A stretch of 64,000 nucleotides of DNA from Xanthostigma xanthostigma (lineage: Eukaryota; Arthropoda; Insecta; Raphidioptera; Raphidiidae), in assembly GCA_963575645.1 (NCBI GenBank), contig OY754468.1, positions 23,770,465 to 23,834,464 of the forward strand, read 5' to 3'. A program made the translations under genes and the position numbers. Positions 1 to 11,200 of the stretch are shown piece after piece (position 1 is the stretch's first letter; every line of letters begins with the position of its first letter). Below the pieces are notes generated by a model. It was not told the origin of the DNA, did not search any database, and worked only from the letters and a program-made list of their open reading frames with translations.

Positions 1-3000
1 TTTCTGCAAAAATACAGCTTCAAAAACGACCCTCCTTGTGTACATAATTAAAAATGCTATGACTGTTCCTTAATAAAAACTACAATATGAGGTCACAATT
101 ACAATCTAAGTCCTTCAAGTCGTTGTTAAACCTAGATTTCCTTGACAATACGTTAAGCAATTTAGCATCCGTAAGAAAACTTACATAAACTAAAACATAA
201 AACAATTAACCTAAAATATCAGTACATAATAAAATCTGTTTGAAATCTCACAGCTATTATTTCTGAAGAAAATGTAAATGGCACGAGAGCTGAATGTGTT
301 ACACAAAATTTCGGTGTCACTTCTACACTTTTCCTTATGAAAAAAATAATATAACCCGCAATTCACATTTCTATTTACCTATAATATATTTTTCAAACTG
401 TCTAACGGTATTCAATGCGATTTTAACATTTATTATACAAAAATATTAAATTTAGAATGAGTTATTCGAATAGGAAATGTCTTTAAATTAAAAACATTTT
501 AGATGTAATGTAATGAGGGATTGATTGTCCACTGACTGCTTCCTCACCAGCAGGTGTGTTTTAATTAAGACGCTTATTATTGAGTGTCTATAATTTACTG
601 TTCACACCAGCGGATTGACACTCAAATGCTTTTAGATAGGACCGTCATTCGACAAAGTTTACAGTATTACCATCTGAATTGAGTTGGATAAAAAAGTAAC
701 TAAATATCAGTAGAGCTTTTAAGTTTTCACAAGTCTATTTTGATTCATTTTAGTGTACAATCGCTTTTCATAACAGTTTATAACAATCTTTTTTGTCACA
801 ATCACTATTTTTCAATGTTATGCTCAGCACGTAGTCTTGAATTATTTTTGAGGTTATCTAAAATTCACCACCATTATTTTTTTTAATCAATGATACCACT
901 CTTACCACTTGATTTCATTCTCAAACATTATATTTGTTGTTGTGGTATGACAAAAGATTGTAGTCAAATAAGAAAGTGGAAGGGGAGACTTGTGTTAACC
1001 CGCTGGTTTGCACGAGCCCAAACCGTTCGCAAAACTGACAACGCATGCGCATCTGCTTAAAAGCGTTCGCATCTTAAGCGAATGCGCATGCGTCGTCAGT
1101 TTGCGGGCGGCTTGAGATCGTTGTGCGAACAGAACTAATATTCGTCAGCAGATGTGCTTGTTTCCTTTCAAACAATTTGTTGGCGCGCATGGTACAAATA
1201 CGAAAAAAAACATATAGAAAGACAATTGCCATTATTTCGCCAAATTTGAATGAATTACGAACGCATCAGACACCGTTCTTACAGACTATAATATACTAAT
1301 CAAATTATGCTATAAGTTGGCGCAGTTAAATCAATTAAACAATCAAAATTAATTGGTCTCATGCAATGAAGACAATATCTGAACTATGTTTAAGTTTTGA
1401 CATACAAATAAAATCAATAAGAAAAGAGATAAAACTATTAGTGGGGCAGATAAGCTGACTGGTTGCTAACTTTACATTAAAAGCATGTTAATTTGGCGCA
1501 GAGGTACTTCGTTATATTGGGGTACGTGATAAAAAGATGTTTCTGCAAAAATCTTAAGAACCATTAGATATACAAAAAATAGTTTCAAACAAAAATTGTT
1601 CCATTGTTGGATCTTTAAAATTTTCAATCTTACACATTTTCGGGTACATGGGTATAGCCAGAAAAACGGTCAGAAAGTCGAGTGTTTTTGTCGTTTTGGA
1701 AACCAATGGCTAAAACGTAATGTCCTTTTCGACATTTAGCATGTTCTTTATAAAATTGTATAAATTACGTATTTTCATAAAACAAAAAACGCTTCAAACT
1801 GTTTAATAAGATTGATGTGAGTAAATTGCGTCTTCAGTCTTCATAGCATGATTTGAATAACTGTATGCTGTCAAAGTAGTCTTTTGAAACATGCGACCGC
1901 AATGGGAGACATCGCGCGACTAATCAACGATTGCGAGTACAACGCGAGACACTTAAGTCGTTGTCCTCCGTCGCGGTTCATAAGTTTTCAAAGACTACCT
2001 TTACGATTTTATGCCAACTCATATAAAGGTAGATCTGGAAATATTTTGATTTTCTTACAGAAAAAAATACAAATAAAAACAAAAAATATACAATTAATCA
2101 ACATTACAATACCATTATTTTATAATTTATATTAAAGAGCTCAATATGAGCCAATTTATTGCATTTTAATTAATTGTCTAATTAATTAAATATGACTTTC
2201 TACTTATACATAATTAATTTTTCATTACCATAAATTAATATTAAGTGGTTGTAGAACTCCTGTACACTAACAATTTGTTAAAAAATCATTAGGTTGCAAC
2301 AGAAATTTAAATATCGTAACAGTTATGACGTAAACTGAAAGTGGAAAATTCAACTAAAAAAAAAAAAAAACACGCGCCAAATTGAGAATCACCTCCTTTT
2401 TTAAGGTCGGTTACAAATCGAGGTCGCTCTCTTACCGACATCCTTTTGACATCTCTAATGCCGGCATTACACTCTTGATGAGACACAGTGAGACGTAACG
2501 AGCGCAATAGAGTGTACTTGCAGCGCTCAGCCTCACTCGTGCCGGCGCGCCTCATCTGGCAAATTTTCGAGTCAAAAATAGATTTTCAAAACAGTACGGA
2601 ATTCTCATCGAGCGAGTTAATTTTTCTTTTTTACTTTACTGTACAGTAAATGCAAACGATTCAATATTTGCTTTTAACCGATATAGCAAATAGCATTGAA
2701 AAATATCCACTATTTCAAATTACGATATTCAAAATTCTACTCCGAATATAAATTAAAATAATACCCGAAACTATTTTTCTTTAATTATGCCAACAGTTCA
2801 AAGGCATCAGTGGTCAAAGTATGTGTCCATAAAGTATGGAATATGTTTTATAAATAACCTTATTTTTATTAGTCTCCAATTTTAACTTGTATAGAATTGC
2901 CTGATAAATTGCAATACACTTTCAAAAAAAAAAAGAAAAAAAAGGCATTGAAAGTGAAGCAAAATTTAGGACCACCTACATCTCAGTATTGAATATTTAC

Positions 3001-3256
3001 ACAAAGTATGCAATTTCCATGGAGTTTATTAAGTGTAGGAACACACGTCAGTCTATTAAAAAAGCGTAAATACTGGCAAAGAAGACATACTGTATAGAAG
3101 TTTATTTCTAGTGGACCAGTGTGGTCGGAAATTTTAGTTTGTCTTCTTTTTCTTTTAGATGAAAGAACGATTGAGGTTTAGTGTCGGTGTACAGAGGTGA
3201 GGGACGTATATTTCCATCTCTCATCTTCAGAAAAAAATTTGGGCGTTTATCTAAAC
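1..3256. other. Intergenic sequence, no supported gene
   Basis: The stretch is AT-rich with short random ORFs. It contains an inverted repeat at 1025-1108. Near 2360-2425 a short motif (AATTGAGAATCACCTCC, then GGTCGGTTA) resembles the end of a repeat common in moths. Confidence 0.6.
1025..1108. repeat. Short inverted repeat, GC-rich
   Basis: Arms 1025-1052 and 1082-1108 pair imperfectly around ACGCATGCGCAT. They are probably a small fold-back element remnant. Confidence 0.6.
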
Positions 3257-3734
3257 TAGAGATGCCACGAATATTCGGCTACTATTCGGTATTCGGCCTA
3301 TTCGGCTACTTTTTTTAATATTCGGTATTAGGCCGAATGTTGCGTACTATTCGGCCGAATACCGAATATCAAATCATGGGGAAAAACGCACATATCACTC
3401 AAAAATATGCGATTTTTTTCTTAAATAGTATTATTTTGTAAAGCTTTTGGTGAACAAACAGTGATATTTTTTAATAATAAGGACTATTAATAACACAATT
3501 TGATGTAACAATGAACAAATAATGCGTGTCATGACACGGTCTAATTGCGCAAATGACACAAATACGCCCGCGGCGTTGCTACCGCACGCTCCGTAATGGG
3601 ACAAGTCGTAACCTGTCACCCGCGAAATGTACACATAATTTGCCGAACATTCGGCCGCCGAATATTCGGTGCTTCGGCCGAGAACATGGCCGAATATTCG
3701 GTATTTGGCAAAATCACTATTCGTGGCATCACTA
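3257..3734. mobile_element. hAT-like MITE with ATTCGG-rich interior
   Basis: Ends TAGAGATGCCACGAATA and TATTCGTGGCATCACTA are inverted repeats with one mismatch. Subterminal sequence is built of repeated ATTCGGC/GCCGAAT blocks. Flanks (ATCTAAAC and ATTCTAAAC) suggest a degenerate 8-bp duplication. Confidence 0.75.
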
Positions 3735-4500
3735 AATTCTAAACACCGTAGAAAACAAATATAAGAAATTCATCAATTTCTGTCGATTTTTAATTATGAA
3801 AAATACAGTGATTAAGGTGTGAAGCTGAAATCACTAATTATCGCCACCTGGCGTTGCGGTTCTGAAGTTTGAGTGCGCCGCATCGCCATCTGACAATTGG
3901 AGTGAGAATTGCGCTTTGGGGTGATCGGCAAATATAACACAGTACAGAACTTCTATACAGTCTCTCTTCTCTGATACTGGATGTGGCTTCACAAATAACG
4001 GATTAATATTAATTACTTGAGACGCATAATTCCATTTTATTTTCTTTCTTGTCAGATTTATTTATATTAACCAGCTACCAAAAACCAATCCTCTAAAAAA
4101 ACCGCCTCGGCTGTTTCTATCGTAACAACTATTTTGACTGGTTCCAGTCGTCACTATACAACAATCGAGTACAAAAAAAAGGAATTTTTATATCCCTAGC
4201 TTTTTTCTTTTTAAACGACTTTGTAAAGCATTTGTTACATGTCTTTTTCGTGTCTGCCTATACTTAACAACTCGATGATTATTTCTCACAATTTAAATTA
4301 AAATTTATTAAATATAAAACTGTTAAAATGTGAATGTCAAAGACGACATTCTAAAAAAAAACCGCTTCTAAAATCAAAATAGTGTAAATAAATGGTCCCA
4401 ATAAGAAGCTATATTTTAATAGTTTCATACAATGCAAGAAAAAAAATTATTAAGTAGTGCCGTATTTAGGACTGAAAGTGTTATCAACAAAGTTATTTAA

Positions 4501-5392
4501 GGACGTAGTCTGGTGTTCAGGCTCGTTTTCAACCATTATTTCAGGATTTTTTTTAATAACAAAATAATGTACACTCATTTCAATTTTGTTACATGTTTTT
4601 ACTGACATCGGAAACTAAGAAAAAAATGTTTTTTTTTACTTAATTTTACGCCTTTTCATAATTGTTTTTTTAACCTAAAGTAGACAACTTTAAATGGAGG
4701 TAGGTGAGTAGCGCGGGTGATAACGTCACTTGGAGTCATCTGAGTTATAAAAATTAAATTGATTATTGTTTCGTAGGCTAATGGCTGTATCCCGTACTAG
4801 AAATAAACATTTCTATTAATAAATAACAAAATGGCGGGCTTTAAAAAACTACAACGAGAAAATCGTGATTTTGTCGTTGAAAATCAGTTAAAAAAATAGA
4901 AAAAATTATTATAATTAAGTAATTCTAGTACTGGACGGAGATATTATTGTGTAGAATACCCCGTGCAAAAATGAGAGCAATCGGTTGTATACAATTGTTT
5001 GAATCACCCGCACCGCTTACAAAAACGTAGTTTTGAGAAAAACGCGTTTAAAGTTTTGATTTCAGATTTCCTACAAAAAAAATAAAAATGTATATTTACA
5101 CTAATCAGCTATGCATATAGTAAACCTTCCGTTTCTTCAAAGGCATCGTTTTCTGCTAATTTTTTTGCTCTACTCTGCGAGAATATAAGGGTAACGTGAT
5201 AACAATTGAGAGGTAAGAGCAGGTAAGAGTCTTACCGTAAGACCGTTGCAGCTCTCGACTACATGCTATAGCTTTGTAAATATTTAATATTTCAGTCTAA
5301 AATTTTTACAGTATTTTCTCAATATATTATACTTACAAAATATGTAAAAAAATAAATTAGATTTTTCGAAACCCGAACACCAGACTACGTCC
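4501..5392. mobile_element. MITE with GGACGTAGTCTGGTGTTC ends
   Basis: Near-perfect 18-bp terminal inverted repeats bound 892 bp without coding potential. Flanks are TAA on the left and TCA on the right, suggesting a PIF/Harbinger-type 3-bp duplication that has decayed. Confidence 0.7.
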
Positions 5393-5400
5393 TCAAATAG

Positions 5401-6477
5401 GCCAATTGTCACCTAAGAAACATCTCGCTGCACAGCGCGGCGCGACATGTAACATCGTTTTTACTAAAAGCAACAATAGCGCCCAGCGATGTATCAAAAA
5501 TCCAGGTGATGTGATGACTGACAATGCACACATTAGATATGTCATGAACGTGAAGAAAATACAAAAAAGAGAACATGGAAATATTAAGTCGATTATATAA
5601 TTATATCGTGCAAGTTTGAAAAAGGCGAATTTCATACAATCTTTAGGCAACTACAGCAGGATGACCAAAAATTTTACAAATACACCCATCCCCCGATTTT
5701 CACGGTACTTGTTTTACACGTTTTCGCTTTTACACGGTTTTCCAAATAAGTTTTTTTTTGTTTTTATCGCACTCTACTAAATGCTACTGTGATTGGACAC
5801 GTGCGCTGTGTACACATCTCACGGGGAATCCCGAGCTTATGTGCTGATTTGCTGCACACGCACACTGTGTCTGTATTTCTTCGCATAAAGTTAAAGTTTT
5901 ATCTACGGAAAATTGTATTTGAGTGAAAGTTTCACAGTTTCAGAACCTGTCAATGCATTTTATTTTTATTTCTGTGTACACCTAAAAATATTGAAAAAAA
6001 TCGTAACTGTTAAATAGCAAAATTATGCATTTTCTGCAAGCTTTTCGATTTACACGGTTTTGACTTGAAAATTTTTAATTTTTGATTTACACGTTTTTCT
6101 CAGGAACGTATCTACCGTGTAAATCGGGGGATAGGTGTATTATCAAATTTTTTCAGAAAATTTTTATCAATTATAATACGACCAAAAACGTTATCAAATT
6201 TTCCCCCGTCCCTATTCATTTAAATAGAAAAGCATAAAAGCATAACTTTTCTCTAAAATCGTTGCTTACATTTGCCGCCTCATGATTTCGACTTGTCCGA
6301 CAACAAGCAGGGCAAGGCGTCAGTAAGCAGCAATACTGAGAGTCAATTCTCACGGAAGAAGTGAAGAGTTGCTGCTATACGACGCCCTGCGCTGTGTAAA
6401 CAGCTAGAGAAGCAGCATTTTGTCGTATCGCGCTGCGGTGTGTAGCCCTGCTCGATGCTGCTTAGGTGAGAATTGGT
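5401..6477. mobile_element. Diverged fold-back pair enclosing another MITE
   Basis: CCAATTGTCACCTAAG near 5402 and CTTAGGTGAGAATTGG near 6460 form inverted ends with related GC-rich sequence just inside. The TA-flanked element at 5683-6137 appears inserted between them. Confidence 0.4.
5683..6137. mobile_element. TA-flanked MITE (Tc1/mariner-like)
   Basis: Terminal repeats CACCCATCCCCCGATTT and AAATCGGGGGATAGGTG are flanked by TA on both sides (5681-5682, 6138-6139). The interior repeats TTTTACACG several times. No transposase is present. Confidence 0.72.
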
Positions 6478-8108
6478 CTTATAGGGCATACCTTCCAGTC
6501 GCGTCTGGGTACATGAGTTTGAAGATCATTCGCTATGCTGAGCTTACACTGTTCTTGCTCTGTCTCACACACAAAAGTCAGTGCGCAAGTTTGTGCGAGA
6601 CAGCAAGTGACGTAAGCGCCGCGCAGCGAATGCCCTTCAAATGGATAACGTCCCGGGCATCCAAAACCTTAAATATGACACCGTTGATAAATTTCAAGCA
6701 CTTCATTTCAAAATATCTACAGTCACTAATTCATATAATCATTTCCAAGAAAATTTCCGATTTTTTCCCTTGCATTTCTGGTCACATGCATTTCTCAGAA
6801 GTGATATAGGTATGATTAGTATCATTCTATGCAAGTTCTTAATAAAAAAATTTCAATATAAAGAATATTGAATCAAAGAAAAACATTATATAAAATAAAA
6901 AATTGAAATTTTAAATATTTTTTTTAACATATTAACTGCCATAGCGTTAATAGTAAAAGACGAAGCCAAAAACTGATTTTGAAGGTTAAACCGCCTAAAA
7001 TGCAGTGTAGTTTACAGGATAACTTTTTAAAATAAAATTGCATACTTGAGAGGTAAAAACACCAGTATAAAAACGACAAAGAAGTCGCATAAAAATATAA
7101 AGCTATTGATTTTGGAAGAGTAGTCAATTCGTATTTTTTAATTATCAAATTAGATATATATAAAAAAAACTATTGATATACCGTACTCTTAGCAGTCGCA
7201 TTACTAGAATTACAAAATTGATTATGAATCATTTTGTTAGATTCTTTTTCGGGCATCACCTATTTTTTTTAAATTCTAGCTTCGCAAAAAAACTAATTGC
7301 CAAACATAATTTTTCGACGAGTAAATCGATTTTCTTAGAAAAGTTAATAGATAAAAAATCGTGACAATTCTAAAATTATTTTCTGTAAAATATTTTAAAC
7401 AATACCTCAATTCTATGAAATACATGGGAACAACAGTCTGTTAATTAAAAAATACTGTTTAAAAAAACGGAAATAAGGTACAGCCAATTTCATTTAAAAT
7501 AGAATTACCTACTAATAAAATAAAAATTATTTGTACTAAACAATACATACTTGCCACTATATCGAATAAACTGACAAATGAAATCAGCTATACGGTTTAG
7601 TTAAAATTATTTGCACTATGAGAAAAATTGCAAATTCAGTTCAATATTAAAAAAATAAATAAAAAATTATTTAAATAAATTATGTAGCCAACAGAGGCGA
7701 TAAATGGCAAACACATACAATCTCTTTTCATCTTGATCTGTTAAAATTTATTTCTAAGGAATTGTTTTCCAATCTCCAAAAAATAAATTATTAAATCATG
7801 ATTTTAATGACATCCCATACAAGTGACAAAAGTCGCATTTGAAGACCGGAAAACAAAACCCAATAAATATTTTTTGATCAAATATAATTAATATATTAAA
7901 TATACGTTTTATAATACTAAACACTATTTCTGTCAACCTTTTCAATTTAGTTCTTCACTCTTTTTATGTACAACAGATATATTATGTATCACAATAGGCA
8001 TGCCGCTTCAACGCCACAGGTAATCAAACTTAAGTTACTTTTCCTTATCTTTCCAATAGTAATGTTGCACTTAGTTAAAGCATAGTCACATTTTCAATTA
8101 ACAATGTG
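6478..8108. other. AT-rich stretch downstream of Fsn
   Basis: No coding sequence is supported. The right part probably includes the Fsn 3' UTR. Confidence 0.5.
7747..7752 (-). terminator. Candidate Fsn polyadenylation signal
   Basis: A minus-strand AATAAA (TTTATT on the plus strand) lies about 360 bp beyond the Fsn stop. The region is so AT-rich that several other signals are possible. Transcript ends would be needed to choose between them. Confidence 0.3.
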
Positions 8109-8203
8109 TTAGCCATCTAACGGAGGCCCTAAGTAAACCATTGAAACTTCCGTATTACCGTAAACTGCTGAAACCGTTGGATATAATTTCTTTTTAGGTA
8201 AAC
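8109..8203 (-). CDS. Fsn: Fsn coding exon 3 (SPRY end and stop)
   Basis: This 95-nt terminal exon completes the split glycine and encodes [15 protein letters not shown], then [15 protein letters not shown], then TAA at 8111-8109. The acceptor reads GTTGTAG on the minus strand. The last ten residues are diagnostic for Fsn/FBXO45. Confidence 0.95.
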
Positions 8204-11200
8204 CTACAACAAAATTTTGAGTTATGACTTTTTATACTGAAATAAACTGATGTTAAGTTACACCTCTCTGAATCATATCTTGTGACATACTGTTATTTCG
8301 AAACGGCTAATCGCTACACGAGCAATTCTTTAGTTACTTTTGAGTGACGTTCTAAAAAACCTTACAGAACCCGTTTATAGATAGAAACAACGATTTTGAA
8401 ATCATCTTTCGCCTTCTGTAACTCATATTAATAATTTCAAAACGTGACGCAAGGAGTAAGGCAAAAACTGCTTTGAGTACAGTAAACATTCCTCGACCGC
8501 CCGAGCAGCCACAGTCGCAACGAACAGTTGCAACACATACATATATTAACTACTCGAGCTATTGACTGCTCGTGATCATGGTTATCTAGGTCAGTGATGT
8601 CAAAGATACGGCCCGCGACCAGAATCTATCCAGTGAAGATTCCAATCTATTCTGAAATTAACTACCTCAAATATGACACCTGGCATCGATGAGTTTATCA
8701 AAAACGAGACCTCAGGTGTCTGGATCCTCAAACTCAAGATTAAGGCCAGGCGCACATTGAGACGCAGGCGACGTAGCGCAGCATAGGGCAGCGCAGCGCA
8801 GTTTTCTGTAATCCAGTAGTTAAAATCTACTAGCGCATATTGATAGGCAGGGCAGGGCAGAGCAGTACTGTGTCTGTGTTGGCCTGCGTCACGTAGTGTT
8901 TGCGACACAGTTTACTGCACACTGCGGCGAGACGTGCAACCATATGAATAAATAGAATGTCGTAGAATATCATGAACTTCATTAAATTGATTTCGGTTTA
9001 AGCGAAAGTAGTTTGTAAATTGTTTGTCAGAAAATTCCGATGACAAATTAAATTCACCATGACTTTTTCTTTTCATTAAAAATTTACTTTTCCACAATTT
9101 TTTACGTTTAGATAACGAATATAACAAAAAAAGTTCATTAAATTCATCATCAGAATCTGATTCAAAACTTAAATTTATTAAATTTTCAGCTATCATATCA
9201 CTCATGACTATGTTCACGCTCTGAACACTGACACGAAACTGCGTGTTAATATGCGCTCATATGGGTGACGTAGTTTTTTCTGCGCTGCGCTGCCCTATGC
9301 TGCGCTACGTCGCCTGCGTCTCAATGTGCGCCTGGCCTTAGAGTCCGGTCCGCTAATATACCCTAAATCGTATAAATGGCCCTTTAGAAAATTCAGTCTG
9401 ACACCCCCTGATCTAGGCAACACGACAGACAACAAAGAAACGTCTTGTCTTTTTCAAACAATTGACTGCTGGAGCAGTTGGCAATTGAGCGATTTGTGTA
9501 TGTTGTTCGACAATTAACAGCTCAAGGTGCCTGTATACAGCCAACCTACGCGATCCGCTCACGGTTCGGTCAAATATTCTTCGAGTGGTTTGAACGCAAA
9601 CATTCATACTTGTCGTTTACGCTTCGGACGACCATATCAAACGTACTTTGATCTGATCAAGACTCGACCGTTCAGTGGCCGATTGCCAGTGTGAATAATA
9701 ATAATAATCGAAAATATGTCATCGTCAATTAAAATAGTATAAAAATAGATATAATAGCTAATTCTTCAAAAGAGAAATGGATTGGTATTTTTTAAAAAAT
9801 AATCTTAATTAATTTGGATAAATAAACAAATGTTCACAAATTATAATATCACGATGTCAGATTTGAAATGGAGATGATAAAAGACCGAATGAATTGGAGC
9901 AATAGCGAACCGAGAACGACTCGAATTTAGCTTGGCAGCGTGGATCGAGCCTAAAAAGTCATTCAAAGTCTCATCATGCTAAAAAATCTAAATATAGCTT
10001 GCACAAACATCATAACAGGGTTTCCGATGTCATCAAGAAGTGATCAGATGGTCTAATAAAACATCTCAACCGTACAAAACTCAACAATACTGACGTTTCA
10101 TGCATTTTATCCTTTATATTAATATTGTTATAGCTACCGCAAGATAATTCTTACAAGGAGTTCAATTGGTGTTTTAAAATTAATTATCATCATAACATCT
10201 CCGACGACTGTGATTTACAGAAAATATTTCATCCCACCTACAGAATCTCGTCTCAGACACTGACAATAATTATCTTTAAATTTGTTCGTTGATCAAATGT
10301 GACTTTTATTATTTTTCACACACCTTATAACTTATAATTCTAATTTATAGATAAATGCATATTTGAATAATTACCTCTAAATGCAACTCCAAGGAATTCA
10401 AAATTCTTCTCAAACGATAGTGTATTATCATCACAGTCCAATATTACTCTAATTCTTTCTCCCATCTGCAAAGACAGAAAAATGTTCAGAGTTACAAACA
10501 TTTTATTACAATTACGAAAACTTCTAGCTTGGCATAGTTTTGAAACTGCTCAGCAACAGTTTCAATTTTTTTATTTATAAATCGCAACACATTTTTTCAC
10601 ATCTACGGACGGATTTCAAGGTGTGGAGGCACTGCGCCAACGAAGAGGAGGCCTCTAATTGTTTTTATTATTATATTTGCTAATCACCACCAAACTAATT
10701 GAAATACTATCGAACTGTATAATTATTAATATATAAAACGGTATTATCTACGATTTAAAATACAAACTTTCTGTTATTACTTTATACAAAATTTTATGTG
10801 TTCACCAAAGAAATAATTTGCCAAGTCCCGGAACTTCAGCCCTTCGCTAAATCGAGCCCTTTATACATCTATACAAATAAATAAAATTGAAGTGTCTGTA
10901 ATGCCAAAATAACAGCTTTTACTAAATGCATATGAAAGTATATATACGATACTTATAACAAAAAAAAAACAATTTTTAAAATCTTTGTTTGTTTGTCTGT
11001 TTGTTCCGGCTAATTTCCGAAACGACTGGAGCGATTTTGACGAGACTTTCACTGGCAGATAGTATAGCTGATGTTATAAGGAGTAACTTAGGCTACTTTT
11101 ATTTTACAAAAAGAATTAGGGTTCCGCGCAAAAAAAAATTTAAGTCCCTGAAATTGTGAACAAAAAACGATCCAAATAGGGAAGTATTATTACGTCCAGC

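Larger units (their letters stand above)
8204..10374 (-). other. Fsn intron 2
   Basis: This 2171-bp intron is bounded by GTAATT and GTTGTAG on the minus strand. It holds the Harbinger remnant at 8743-9337. The rest, including a GC-richer patch near 9440-9680, shows no convincing coding potential. Confidence 0.85.

Noticed and set aside
3431-3735. Small ORFs on both strands
   Set aside because: They lie inside a hAT MITE with repetitive ATTCGG sequence; no protein similarity.
6420-6809. 129-codon ORF
   Set aside because: It begins in fold-back repeat sequence, has no recognisable family and no upstream context; treated as chance.
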